A stretch of DNA of 52,748 nt from NCBI GenBank assembly GCA_028817405.1, contig JAPPPS010000024.1:1-52748 (forward strand). Reading direction: 5' to 3'. Origin of the DNA: Gammaproteobacteria bacterium. GTDB taxonomy: Bacteria; Pseudomonadota; Gammaproteobacteria; Arenicellales; Poriferihabitantaceae. Within the stretch, counting starts at the first letter, position 1. The number at the start of each line of letters is the position of its first letter. The notes beneath the pieces are model-generated. The model had not been told where the DNA came from and ran no database searches. It worked only from the letters and a program-made list of their open reading frames with translations. Below are positions 42,248 to 50,968 of this stretch, piece after piece. A program made the position numbers and the translations under genes.

Positions 42248-43235
42248 CGCGCAGCCGCGCGGCCGCGGCCTCCGGCGTTAGGTCGCGTTGCGGCTCGGCC
42301 AACATCTCGTAGCCGACCATGAACTTGCGCGTATCGTCGCGCAGCAGCGGCGGATAGCAGTGCGCGTGCAGCCGCCACGCCGCCTTCCCCGCGCCGCCCG
42401 GCGCGCCATGCCAGCCCATGCTGTATGGCATCGGGCGGGCGAACAGGCGGTCGTATTTGGTCAGGAGGTCGCGCAGAATCGCCGCCAGCGACGCCTGCAA
42501 ATCGTCGTCGACATCGGCGAAATCGCGCACCGCCCGGCGCGGAAGAAGCAGCGTCTCGAACGGCCACACCGCCCAGTACGGCACCACCGCGGCCCAGTCA
42601 TCGTTTTGCGCCACCACGCGCGCGCCGGCCTGCAACTCAAACGCCAAATAGTCGTCCAGCAACGCCCGGCCGCGCGCACGGTGGTGCGCCAGTTGCGTCC
42701 GCGCCTCGCGCCGCAGTTCGTTCGGCACGAAGTCGCCGGCCCAGATTTGCCCGTGCGGATGCGCGTTGGAGCAGCCCATCATGGCGCCGCGGTTCTCAAA
42801 AATTTGCGCCCAGCGGTATGCGCCGCCGCCGACTAATTCCGCGAACTGCGCGCGCCAAACGGCGATGACGGTCTCGATTTGCGCCGCCGGCAGTTGCGAC
42901 AAGGTGACATCATGGCGCGGCGAAAAACAGAGCACCCGGCAGACGCCGCGCGCCGGCCGGTTAGGCGTGAACGGGGCCGGCGGCGGCTCCGGCTCATTGG
43001 GCGCGCCGGCCGCGAGCGCGGGGTAGTCGTTGTCGAACACGAACACGCCGTCGTAGTCGGGGTTGACGATGCTGGCGGCGCGGCGGTTGCCGGGGCAGAG
43101 CGCGCAAGTTGGGTCATGGCGCGGCGGCGGGGGGCGCGGCCGCGGCGCTTCCTCGCCATGCCATGGCCGCGCCATGCGCTGCGGCGAGACCAGCACCCAG
43201 TCGCCGGTCAGCGGATTGTGGCGGCGGTGCGGCAT
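42240..43235 (-). CDS. galT: Galactose-1-phosphate uridylyltransferase
   Basis: Exchanges UMP between UDP-glucose and galactose-1-phosphate in the Leloir pathway. 331 residues. It starts MPHRRHNPLTGDWVLVSPQRMARPWHGEE, typical for GalT; zinc-site Cys residues are in HDPTCALCPGNRR (~41-47). The catalytic HPHGQ motif is in GCSNAHPHGQIWAGDF (~160-166). The C-terminal domain has MPYSMGWHGAPGG...WRLHAHCYPPLLR (histidines for metal). No Gly-Asp insertion. Overlaps galK, and lies 34 bp after the beta-galactosidase gene in the same operon. Confidence 0.96.
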   Translation of the reverse strand: MPHRRHNPLTGDWVLVSPQRMARPWHGEEAPRPRPPPPRHDPTCALCPGNRRAASIVNPDYDGVFVFDNDYPALAAGAPNEPEPPPAPFTPNRPARGVCRVLCFSPRHDVTLSQLPAAQIETVIAVWRAQFAELVGGGAYRWAQIFENRGAMMGCSNAHPHGQIWAGDFVPNELRREARTQLAHHRARGRALLDDYLAFELQAGARVVAQNDDWAAVVPYWAVWPFETLLLPRRAVRDFADVDDDLQASLAAILRDLLTKYDRLFARPMPYSMGWHGAPGGAGKAAWRLHAHCYPPLLRDDTRKFMVGYEMLAEPQRDLTPEAAAARLRDA

Positions 43236-43269
43236 CAGATTTTCGGCGGGCGGCGATGCGGGCCCTTAA

Positions 43270-45390
43270 TTAAGTACCCGGACGACCCGTGCCACTCGGG
43301 CCATTCGGGCGCAGGGCAAGCACACCGCCGGGCGGAATCGGGGTTTCGCCGAGGATGATTTCGCCGTTAATGTGCGGCTCCGCCGGGCGCGCGCCGTAGT
43401 TGAAAAACCACAGCAACTCGCCGCGCCGGCGCACCCGCATCTCGGCCGGCGGACGCGCGGTAGCGACACCGGCATGCCGCAGCGCGCGCGCCACCACCGC
43501 ATCCAGCAGCCGCGCATCGGCGCGGCCCGCGAGATAGAAAAAATCGCCGCGCTGCAACACCGCGCCGCCGCCGTCCTCGAAAGCGGCGAGGATTTGCGCG
43601 TCGTGTGCGTCGATGACTTCGCGCCAGTGGCTGGCGGCGCCGGGCGCATGATTTTCGCCGCTGGAATCGCCGTCACCGTCACCGTCGCCGCCGCCGCCAT
43701 CACCGTCACCATCACCGTCACCGTCGCGCCACGCTACCGGCATTTTGAACGACGGCGGCAGCGACTCCACGCGCAGCACGGTTAACCCCAACGCCGCGCG
43801 CAACGGCCCCGGCGGCAAGTCCTCCGGCAACGCGCATTCCGCGGTCAAACTCCCGCAGCGCGCGCCGAACAACGCCGCGCAACCGGCGCTCCGCAACCGC
43901 GCGACAAAGTCATCGGTCGGCGCGAATAACAGCGGCGCGACCACCAACCGTCGCGCGGTGAAATCAGCCCGGTCGGCGGCCGGCGGGACGATGTCGACAT
44001 CCATCCCCGCGCGCCGCAATGCCGCGTAGAACGCCAAATAAACCGCCAACGCCGGCGCGTCGCCGTGCGGCAGCGCGTCGCGCATCCAGCAACTTTCGTA
44101 ATCGAAAACCAGCGCGACCGGGGCCGCGGCGGCCGGCGCAAACGCCTCCGCCGGCAACCCCGCCAACTCGCGCGCGACCTGCGCCGCTTCGGCCGCGCCG
44201 GGCGCGGGCCGGTCATCGGGCCGCAACAAGCCGGCGTGCATTTGCTCCTGCGCGCGCGGCAACTGCCGCCATCGAAAATACGCCACCATTTCCGCGCCGT
44301 GCGCGAATGCCTCCCAAGTCCAAAACCGCGCCGCACCAGGCAGCGGCTGCGGGTTATACGCGGCCCAGTTGACCGCGCCGGGCTGCTGCTCGGTGACGCA
44401 AAACCGCCCGCGCCCGCAAGCGCGGTACAGGTCGTGGTGGAAGGCGGCGTGGTCGGGAGCGCCGAGGCGGAGGTATTTTTGCCGGGCGTTATTTTCACCG
44501 TCACCGTGACCGTCGCCATCGTCACCGTCGCCATCACCACCGTCACCGCCGTGCCGGGCGAGGAATCCCAGCGGATACGAGTTCCACGCCGCGCTGTCGA
44601 GGTCGGCGGCTAACGCGAAGTGGTCGAAGCCGGTGGAGAAGCCCATGAAGTCGTGCAGCACGGTGCGGCCCGGCGCGTGGCGGCGCACGGCGTTGACTTG
44701 GCGGCGGTTGAACACGGTGATGCGCGCCGACCAGAATCGGTGGAAGTCCAGCAGGTGCGCCGGGTTGTTGCCGGCCGGGGTGGCGCGCGGCGGCTCGATT
44801 TGCGCAAAGTCGGCGTACTCCATCGACCAAAACGCGTTGCCCCAAGCGCGGTTCAACGCGCCGATGTCGCGGTATTTCAAGCGCAACCACCGCCGGAACA
44901 ACCGCGCGGCGCGCGCCGACCATGATTGCGCGGTGTCGTGGCAGCCGTATTCGTTGTCGATTTGCCACGCGCACACGGCCGGATGCGCGCCGAATTCCCG
45001 CGCCATTTTCCGCGCCACCGTCACGCAAGCGCGCGCATAACCGGGGTGCGCGAGGCAGGCGAAGCGGCGCGAGCCGAAAGCGCTGACCGCGCCGTCCGCA
45101 TCGACGCGCAGCAGGTCCGGGAACTCGTCCAGCAGCCACCTGGGCGGGGCCGCGCTGGGCGTGCCGAGAATCGCGCGCAAGTCGTTTTCGTGCAGAATAT
45201 CCAGCGCGCGGCGCAGCCAGTCGCCGTCCCATTGCCGGCGCGCCGGCTGCAGGCGCGACCACGCGAACTCGCCGAGGCGCACCGTGGTGATTCCCATCTC
45301 GCGCATGCGCGCCGCGTCGCGCCGCCAGCGCGACTCCGGCCACTGCTCCGGATACCAGCACACGCCGAGGGTGAAATGGCCGGGTTGCAT
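43270..45390 (-). CDS. GH42 beta-galactosidase with two Gly-Asp insertions
   Basis: Hydrolyses terminal beta-galactosides. 706 residues, no signal peptide, so cytoplasmic. The TIM barrel shows LGVCWYPEQWPESRWRRDAARMREMGITTVRLGEFAWSRLQP, the acid/base Glu in WQIDNEYGCHD (~146) and the nucleophile Glu in FCVTEQQPGAVNWA (~326). A trimerisation-type domain follows (LVVAPLLFAPTDDFVARL). Two loops are expanded: GGDGGDGDGDDGDGHGDGEN (~280-300) and DGDGDGDGDGGGGDGDGDGD (~553-572). Start of a bga-galT-galK operon, divergent from a sugar ABC transporter, so a galactoside utilisation locus. Confidence 0.93.
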   Translation of the reverse strand: MQPGHFTLGVCWYPEQWPESRWRRDAARMREMGITTVRLGEFAWSRLQPARRQWDGDWLRRALDILHENDLRAILGTPSAAPPRWLLDEFPDLLRVDADGAVSAFGSRRFACLAHPGYARACVTVARKMAREFGAHPAVCAWQIDNEYGCHDTAQSWSARAARLFRRWLRLKYRDIGALNRAWGNAFWSMEYADFAQIEPPRATPAGNNPAHLLDFHRFWSARITVFNRRQVNAVRRHAPGRTVLHDFMGFSTGFDHFALAADLDSAAWNSYPLGFLARHGGDGGDGDGDDGDGHGDGENNARQKYLRLGAPDHAAFHHDLYRACGRGRFCVTEQQPGAVNWAAYNPQPLPGAARFWTWEAFAHGAEMVAYFRWRQLPRAQEQMHAGLLRPDDRPAPGAAEAAQVARELAGLPAEAFAPAAAAPVALVFDYESCWMRDALPHGDAPALAVYLAFYAALRRAGMDVDIVPPAADRADFTARRLVVAPLLFAPTDDFVARLRSAGCAALFGARCGSLTAECALPEDLPPGPLRAALGLTVLRVESLPPSFKMPVAWRDGDGDGDGDGGGGDGDGDGDSSGENHAPGAASHWREVIDAHDAQILAAFEDGGGAVLQRGDFFYLAGRADARLLDAVVARALRHAGVATARPPAEMRVRRRGELLWFFNYGARPAEPHINGEIILGETPIPPGGVLALRPNGPSGTGRPGT
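43669..43728 (-). repeat. Gly-Asp-encoding hexanucleotide tract (beta-galactosidase, C-terminal)
   Basis: Nearly regular GGTGAC units encode (GD)n with a GGGG break, inside the C-terminal domain of the GH42 enzyme. One of the least degenerate tracts of the window, consistent with a recent expansion. Confidence 0.75.
44496..44552 (-). repeat. Gly-Asp-encoding hexanucleotide tract (beta-galactosidase, barrel loop)
   Basis: GGTGACGGTGGTGATGGCGA-type units encode GGDGGDGDGDDGDGHGDGE in a loop of the catalytic barrel, ~25 residues before the strand carrying the nucleophile. Confidence 0.7.
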
Positions 45391-45535
45391 GCGTGAATAA
45401 TAACGGATGGGCGAATTTTCATGCTATCCTCGTTGCGCTTCGGCGCGCCGCCGTTGCTGTCGATGCCACCGTCGCAGCGTTGCATCGCCACATCGCCGCC
45501 GCGCCATTTACCAACCCAACACCTGAGGGGGAATC

Positions 45536-46768
45536 ATGAACATCAAAAAATTGGCCGCGGCCATGGCCATGGCGTTGAGCGTCGCCGGCGCGGCCTCGGC
45601 CGGGCAACTGTCCATCATCACCGACATCTCCGACCCGGGCCAGCCGGAAGCGCTGCGCGAATTGATTGCGCGCTTCGAGGCCGCCAACCCGGATGTGCAA
45701 GTCGACTTGACCATCAACGGCCGCGAAGACCACAAGACCGCGATTCGCAACTTCCTGCAAGCCAACCCGCCGGATGTGACGACTTGGTACGCCGGCGCGC
45801 GCATGCGCGTGTTCTCCGACCCCGGCCTGTTCGCCGACCTGACGACTTTGTGGAACGACAACAACTTGGACGATGCGATGGCCTCCAGCGACGGCTTGGT
45901 GCGCGGCTCGGACGGCAAGGTGTACGGCGTGCCGTACTCGTATTACCAGTGGGGCTTGTACTACCGCCGCGACATCATGGCGGCCAACGGCGTGGCCGAG
46001 CCGGGCAGTTGGGAGGACTTGGTTGCGGCGTGCAAGAAGTTGCGCGGCAACGGTGTGACGCCGATTGCGATTGGCACCAAGTTTTTGTGGACCGCGGCCG
46101 GCTGGTTTGATTACTTGAACCTGCGCGTCAACGGTTTGGACTACCACCTGAAACTCGCGGCCGGCGAACTGCCGTATACCGACGCCGGCTTGGACGAAGT
46201 GTTCGAGCGGTGGGCCGAGTTGGTGGGCAACGACTGCTTCTTGGAAAACCACGCCACATATGACTGGGTGGAAGGCACCGCGCCGCTGATTGACGGCTCG
46301 GCCGCGATGATGCTCATCGGCAACTTTGCGATGGGCAACTTCAACGAAGCCGGCATGGCCGACAAAATGGAGTATGTGCAGTTCCCGCGCATCAAAGCCG
46401 GCATGCCGATGTATGAGGACGCGCCGCTGGACACTTGGCATGTGCCGGCCGGCGCGCGCAACAAAACCGATGCGTTTCGCTTCCTCGCGTTCGCCGCGCA
46501 GCCGGAAAACAACGCGCTGATTCCCGCGGCCGCCGGCACCCTGCCGCCGAACAAAAACTCGCCGCCGCCGCAAGACCGCATCTTGCGCGAGGGCCAGCAA
46601 GTGCTGGCGCAGGCGGCCGGCCTGGCGCAGTTCTACGACCGCGACACCGACCCGAAGATGGCGAAGGCCGGCATGGAAGGGTTCCAAGAATTCATGGTCA
46701 ACCCCGACCGCATCGACGCCATCCGCGCGCGGCTGGAAAAAGCGCGACTGCGGATTTATAAAAAGTAA
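45536..46768 (+). CDS. Sugar ABC transporter substrate-binding protein (family 1)
   Basis: 410 residues. MNIKKLAAAMAMALSVAGAASAG is a Sec signal peptide with AxA cleavage; no lipobox, so a free periplasmic protein. The mature domain is typical for extracellular solute-binding family 1: ALRELIARFEAANPDVQVDLTING, PDVTTWYAGARMRVFSD, YGVPYSYYQWGLYYRRDIM and the GSAAMMLIGNFAMGNF segment. A GAGGGGGAAT Shine-Dalgarno precedes ATG 45536. It feeds two permeases and a MalK-type ATPase downstream. The divergent beta-galactosidase suggests a galactoside or related oligosaccharide as substrate (inference). Confidence 0.92.
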   Translation: MNIKKLAAAMAMALSVAGAASAGQLSIITDISDPGQPEALRELIARFEAANPDVQVDLTINGREDHKTAIRNFLQANPPDVTTWYAGARMRVFSDPGLFADLTTLWNDNNLDDAMASSDGLVRGSDGKVYGVPYSYYQWGLYYRRDIMAANGVAEPGSWEDLVAACKKLRGNGVTPIAIGTKFLWTAAGWFDYLNLRVNGLDYHLKLAAGELPYTDAGLDEVFERWAELVGNDCFLENHATYDWVEGTAPLIDGSAAMMLIGNFAMGNFNEAGMADKMEYVQFPRIKAGMPMYEDAPLDTWHVPAGARNKTDAFRFLAFAAQPENNALIPAAAGTLPPNKNSPPPQDRILREGQQVLAQAAGLAQFYDRDTDPKMAKAGMEGFQEFMVNPDRIDAIRARLEKARLRIYKK

Positions 46769-46805
46769 ACAACGGGGGATTGTCACGGTGAAAGCGTTCT
46801 CCGCT

Positions 46806-46941
46806 GTCATTCCGGACGATAGAAAAACAAGGAGCGCAGCGACTATGTTTTTCATCGATCCGGAATCCAGAGTCTTTAATTGCCTCGGCGAGGAATCGAA
46901 AAAAAACTCTGGATTCCCGCTTAAAAACCTGCGGGAATGAC
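46806..46941. repeat. Palindromic intergenic repeat (MITE-like)
   Basis: Ends GTCATTCC (46806-46813) and GGAATGAC (46934-46941) are inverted. Inside are a perfect 12-bp inverted pair GGAATCCAGAGT (46862-46873) / ACTCTGGATTCC (46906-46917), a stem ATAGAAAAACA / TGTTTTTCAT, and a terminal CCCGC / GCGGG hairpin. It lies within the sugar transporter operon, between the binding-protein gene and the first permease. It may act as a transcript stabiliser or attenuator that keeps binding-protein levels above permease levels. Confidence 0.75.
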
Positions 46942-46980
46942 GTTCTTTTGCCGCGCCAACGCTTCCACTAACGCCGCGCC

Positions 46981-47850
46981 ATGTTTGACCGCCGTTCATT
47001 AACCCCGTGGACGCCGTGGCTGTTCATGGCGCCGGCGTTGCTTCTGTTCGCCGGCTATGTGGTGTGGCCGATTGCGCAGAGCATCTGGCTGAGTCTCCAC
47101 GCCTGGGACGGTCTCGGCGCGAAGACCTGGGTCGGCGTCGACAACTACGCCGAGATGTGGGAAGACGAACAAATCGCCACCGCCGTTTACAACAACATCT
47201 GGTGGCTGGTTTGTTATCTGCTGGCGCCGGTCATGGGTTTGGCGCTGGCGTTGTTTTTGAACCAGCAAGTGCGCGGCATTCGCCTCGCCAAGTCGCTGTT
47301 CTTTTTTCCGTTCGTCATCAACTTGGTCGTGGTCGGGTTGGTGTTCAGATGGTTTTATGACCCGTCGTACGGTCCGCTGAACGCGTTGCTCGGCGTGTTC
47401 GACATCGCGCCGACTTCGTTTTTGGCTGACGAGGACACCGCCACCTTCAGCGTCATCGCCGCCGGCTTGTGGCCGCAGACCGCGTATTGCATGCTGATAT
47501 ATCTCGCGGGCCTGGCCGGCATGGACGGTGAAGTATTGGAAGCGGCGCGCATCGACGGCGCGCGCGGTGCGCGCATGCTGCGCCATGTCATCCTGCCGCA
47601 GTTGCGCCCCGCGACTTTCATCGTGGTGGTGGTGACCGTGGTCGGCGCGCTGCGCAGTTTTGACTTGATTGCGATTATGACCGAGGGCGGGCCGTACGGC
47701 ACTTCCACGGTGCTGGCGTGGGAGATGTATGAGCAGGCGCTGTTTTCCTACCGCATGGGTTACGGCGCGGCGATTGCGGTGCTGTTGTTTATCGTGATGG
47801 ATTTTTATATCGCGTGGTTTCTTTGGCGACTCGCGCGACGCGAGCGTTAA
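46981..47850 (+). CDS. Sugar ABC transporter permease, MalF/UgpA type
   Basis: 289 residues with six helices, starting FDRRSLTPWTPWLFMAPALLLFAGYVVWPIAQSIWLSLHAWDG. The cytoplasmic EAA loop is EAARIDGARGARMLRHVILPQLRP (~188-211), which contacts the ATPase. It forms a heterodimeric channel with the next gene product in the inner membrane. It follows the palindromic repeat by 40 bp and precedes the second permease by 12 bp. Confidence 0.93.
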   Translation: MFDRRSLTPWTPWLFMAPALLLFAGYVVWPIAQSIWLSLHAWDGLGAKTWVGVDNYAEMWEDEQIATAVYNNIWWLVCYLLAPVMGLALALFLNQQVRGIRLAKSLFFFPFVINLVVVGLVFRWFYDPSYGPLNALLGVFDIAPTSFLADEDTATFSVIAAGLWPQTAYCMLIYLAGLAGMDGEVLEAARIDGARGARMLRHVILPQLRPATFIVVVVTVVGALRSFDLIAIMTEGGPYGTSTVLAWEMYEQALFSYRMGYGAAIAVLLFIVMDFYIAWFLWRLARRER

Positions 47851-47862
47851 ATCGACTCCATC

Positions 47863-48708
47863 ATGTTCCCGTCGCCAATAACCAAACCGCACGCGCGCTT
47901 CGCCTACCACGGTTTATTGTGGTTCGCGTTAGTGTTATGGCTGCTGCCGCTGGCCGCGGTGCTGCTGACTTCGGTGCGCACCGCCGCCGACATCGCGGCC
48001 GCAAACTACTGGAGTTGGCCCACCGAGACCGCGGCGCTGGAAAACTACCGCTCGATTTTTGTCGAAGCGAATCTGTTGCGGTACTTCTTCAACAGCGTGC
48101 TCATCACTTTGCCCGCGGTGTTCTTTGCGCTGCTGTTCAGTTCCTTGGCCGGTTACGCGCTGGCGGCGTTTAATTTCCGCGCCAACTTTTTGGTGTACGC
48201 CATGTTCATCGCCGGCAACTTCATTCCGTTTCAAATTCTCATGATTCCGGTGCGCGACTTCTCGTTGCAACTCGGTTTATACGACACCAAAACCGGCCTG
48301 GCGATTTTTCATGTCGCGTTCCAGACCGGCTTCTGCGCGTTTTTCCTGCGCGGTTTCATCCGCGAGTTGCCGCGCGAGATGTTCGAAGCGGCGCGCGCCG
48401 AGGGCGTCGCCGAATGGCGGATTTACTGGCACATCGTACTGCCGCTGATTCTGCCGGCGCTGGCGGCGCTGGCGGTGCTGGTGTTCACTTTCATCTGGAA
48501 TGATTTTTTCTGGGGCCTGATTCTCGCGCCGGACGCCGACGCCCGGCCCATCACAGTCGGATTGCAAGCGTTGAAGGGCACCTTCCGCGCGCAGTGGCAT
48601 TTACTCTCGGCCGGCTCGGTCATCGCCGCGCTGCCGCCGGTGCTCCTGTTCTTTATGCTGCAAAAACATTTCATCTCCGGCCTCACCATGGGCGCGACCA
48701 AGGGGTAA
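47863..48708 (+). CDS. Sugar ABC transporter permease, MalG/UgpE type
   Basis: 281 residues, six helices, opening [40 protein letters not shown]. The EAA loop is [24 protein letters not shown] (~172-195). The [28 protein letters not shown] segment is typical for this family. Second channel half of the importer; four bases separate its stop from the ATPase ATG. Confidence 0.93.
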   Translation: MFPSPITKPHARFAYHGLLWFALVLWLLPLAAVLLTSVRTAADIAAANYWSWPTETAALENYRSIFVEANLLRYFFNSVLITLPAVFFALLFSSLAGYALAAFNFRANFLVYAMFIAGNFIPFQILMIPVRDFSLQLGLYDTKTGLAIFHVAFQTGFCAFFLRGFIRELPREMFEAARAEGVAEWRIYWHIVLPLILPALAALAVLVFTFIWNDFFWGLILAPDADARPITVGLQALKGTFRAQWHLLSAGSVIAALPPVLLFFMLQKHFISGLTMGATKG

Positions 48709-48712
48709 CAGC

Positions 48713-49861
48713 ATGGCGTCATTATCCTTGCGCGGTGTCGGCAAAAGTTTCGGCGGCGTCGATGTGATTCACGATGTCGACTTAGGAATCGAAGACGGCG
48801 AGTTCGTGGTGTTCGTCGGCCCCTCCGGCTGCGGCAAGTCGACGCTGCTGCGGCTCATCGCCGGTTTGGAATCGGCCACCGCCGGCGACATTTACATCGG
48901 CGATGCGCGCGTCAACGACATCGCGCCCGGCGACCGCGGCGCCGCGATGGTGTTTCAATCATACGCGCTGTATCCGCACATGACGGTGCGCGACAACATC
49001 TCGTTCGGCTTGCGCATGACCACCAAGTTGTCCGCGGCCGACATCAACCGTCGCGTCGCGGCCGCGGCCGAAGCGCTGCATTTGACTGCGTTGTTGGAGC
49101 GCAAGCCGCGCCAGTTGTCCGGCGGCCAGCGCCAGCGCACCGCCATCGGCCGCGCGATTGTGCGCGAACCGAAAGTGTTTCTTCTCGACGAACCGCTGTC
49201 CAACCTCGACGCCGAGTTGCGCGCGGCCATGCGCATCGAACTGCGCCAGTTGCACCGCCGCCTCGGCGCGACCATGATTTATGTCACGCATGACCAAGTG
49301 GAAGCGATGACTTTGGCCGACCGCATCGTCGCGCTGAACGCCGGGCGCGTCGAACAAACCGGCGCGCCGCTGGAGTTATACGGCCGCCCGCGCAACCGCT
49401 TCGTCGCCGGCTTCATCGGTTCGCCGAAGATGAATTTCTTTCCGGCCGTGGCGCGGCGAAGTGGTGACGGTGGCGGCATCGCGTTGCGGTTAACCTCAGT
49501 CGGCGGCGATGCGGAGCCGGCGGAATTGGTGTTGCCCGCGGCTGACTGGCGCATCGCAGACGGTGAAACCGTCACCGTCGGCGCGCGCCCGGATGCATTG
49601 TATTCCGGCGACGGTGCCGACAGCGGCGACAACGGCGACGGCGCAGCCCGCTTCACCCTCACCGTCGACGCCAGCGAACACCTCGGCGGCGAGATCTTCC
49701 ACTACTGCCGCACGCCGAACGCCCCCGACAGCGCCACGGTCATCGTCAAAGCCCGCGCCGACACCCCGCCCGGCAAACTGCCACTGCGCCTGCGCCCCAC
49801 GGACGCGCATGTATTCAACCAAACCGGCGACAGTTGCCGCGCCGCAACCGGCGGCGACTGA
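48713..49861 (+). CDS. Sugar ABC transporter ATP-binding protein, MalK/UgpC type
   Basis: 382 residues. Walker [11 protein letters not shown] (~37-46), Q-loop [13 protein letters not shown], signature [19 protein letters not shown] (~133), Walker [14 protein letters not shown]-loop [19 protein letters not shown], then a MalK-type regulatory/TOBE domain beginning [14 protein letters not shown] Gly-Asp tract ([18 protein letters not shown], ~300-318) expands a loop of the TOBE region. Energises import by the two permeases. Last gene of the four-gene transport operon; the convergent dehydrogenase ends 7 bp away. Confidence 0.95.
   Translation: MASLSLRGVGKSFGGVDVIHDVDLGIEDGEFVVFVGPSGCGKSTLLRLIAGLESATAGDIYIGDARVNDIAPGDRGAAMVFQSYALYPHMTVRDNISFGLRMTTKLSAADINRRVAAAAEALHLTALLERKPRQLSGGQRQRTAIGRAIVREPKVFLLDEPLSNLDAELRAAMRIELRQLHRRLGATMIYVTHDQVEAMTLADRIVALNAGRVEQTGAPLELYGRPRNRFVAGFIGSPKMNFFPAVARRSGDGGGIALRLTSVGGDAEPAELVLPAADWRIADGETVTVGARPDALYSGDGADSGDNGDGAARFTLTVDASEHLGGEIFHYCRTPNAPDSATVIVKARADTPPGKLPLRLRPTDAHVFNQTGDSCRAATGGD
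49605..49645 (+). repeat. Gly-Asp-encoding tract in the sugar ABC ATPase
   Basis: GGCGACGGTGCCGACAGCGG-type units encode [14 protein letters not shown] in the regulatory domain of the MalK-type ATPase. Same frame as the other tracts. Confidence 0.6.
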
Positions 49862-49867
49862 CGAAAC

Positions 49868-50968
49868 CTAAACCGCCTCCACTCGCACCGCCTCGCCCAA
49901 CCGCGCCGAGCGTTCCGCGGCTTCGCCGACTAATACCGCTTGCATGCCATCGGTTAGATTCACTTCCGGCGCGCCGCCGGAGATGAGCATGTCGCGGAAC
50001 TTGACATGCTGGAAGTAGGTCGCGCCGTGGTGGTCGCCGGCGCGCAGGATGTCGGCGTCGACGGCCGCGGTTTCGGTCGACACCGCGCCGTCGCGCCGCG
50101 ACAGCACCACTTCGCCGGCGCGTTCTTCGCCGCGGGTAAATCTTGCGGGGGCCGGCACGCAAGCGTCGACTCGCGCTGCATCGCCGGTGATGGAGACGAC
50201 TTCCTGCCAGTAGGAGCCTTCGGCGAACATGCATAAGTCCAACATGCCGCGCGCGCCGTTTGCGAAATCCACGATAACGAATGCGTTGTCGATGATGTCC
50301 GGCGTCTCGCCGTCGTAACTTTCGTCGATGTGATTGACATCAACGCCGGCCGATGCATACACGCGCAACGGTTCGCTTTGCAATGCATGCCGCATCAAGT
50401 CCCAGAAGTGGCAGCACTTTTCCACCAAGGTGCCGCCGGTGCGGCGGTTGAAACGATTCCAGTCATCGACTTTTTTCAGGAACGGAAAACGATGCTCGCG
50501 CACTGACATCATGCGCGGCGCGCCGACTGCGCCGGCCCGCGCCAACTCCAGCGCGCGCGCCACCGCCGGCATGTAGCGGTATTCCATCGCCACCCACACC
50601 GGCGCGGCCGCGGCGGCCGCGCGCGCGATAATGTCGCGGCAGTCGGCCGCGGTGGTACACAACGGCTTCTCGCACAGCGCCGGCTTCGGCGATGGCGCGC
50701 TCAGCAAGTCGGCGAGAATTTCATGATGCGTGTCGTTCGGCGACGCGATGATGAACGCATCGCAGTCGGCGTTGTCGAGCAACGCGCGATGGTTTGCATA
50801 AACCGCCGGCGCGAAACCGGCCGCGCGCGAAATGCTTGCGCATGCATCCCGCATCGCCGCGTCCGGGTCGGCGACCGCGGCTAAAGTCACGCCATCCAAC
50901 AAGCGCAGATTTCGCGCATGCTCGCAGCCCATCATGCCGGCCCCGATGAGACCGTATCTCAGCGTCAT
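49868..50968 (-). CDS. Gfo/Idh/MocA family oxidoreductase
   Basis: 366 residues starting MTLRYGLIGAGMMGCEHARNLRLLDGVTLAAVAD, an NAD(P)-binding Rossmann fold with GxGxxG. The EKP motif is CEKPLCTTAADC (~95-98), and the substrate-side helix is RTGGTLVEKCCHFWDLMRHAL with the usual His. Family members oxidise or reduce sugars and inositols; the specific substrate is unknown. Its ATG overlaps the stop of the isomerase gene (50965-50968), so both act in one pathway. Longer upstream codons lie in the isomerase and are not used. Confidence 0.92.
   Translation of the reverse strand: MTLRYGLIGAGMMGCEHARNLRLLDGVTLAAVADPDAAMRDACASISRAAGFAPAVYANHRALLDNADCDAFIIASPNDTHHEILADLLSAPSPKPALCEKPLCTTAADCRDIIARAAAAAAPVWVAMEYRYMPAVARALELARAGAVGAPRMMSVREHRFPFLKKVDDWNRFNRRTGGTLVEKCCHFWDLMRHALQSEPLRVYASAGVDVNHIDESYDGETPDIIDNAFVIVDFANGARGMLDLCMFAEGSYWQEVVSITGDAARVDACVPAPARFTRGEERAGEVVLSRRDGAVSTETAAVDADILRAGDHHGATYFQHVKFRDMLISGGAPEVNLTDGMQAVLVGEAAERSARLGEAVRVEAV

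Noticed and set aside
43669-44552. Gly-Asp tracts as RTX calcium-binding repeats
   Set aside because: RTX has a nine-residue GGxGxDxUx period with a hydrophobic position; these tracts have a two-residue period and sit in cytoplasmic enzymes.
45419-46999. 526-codon open frame antisense to the sugar-binding protein
   Set aside because: Product is Arg/His/Val-rich as expected for an antisense frame in GC-rich DNA; the plus strand encodes a clear binding protein with signal peptide.
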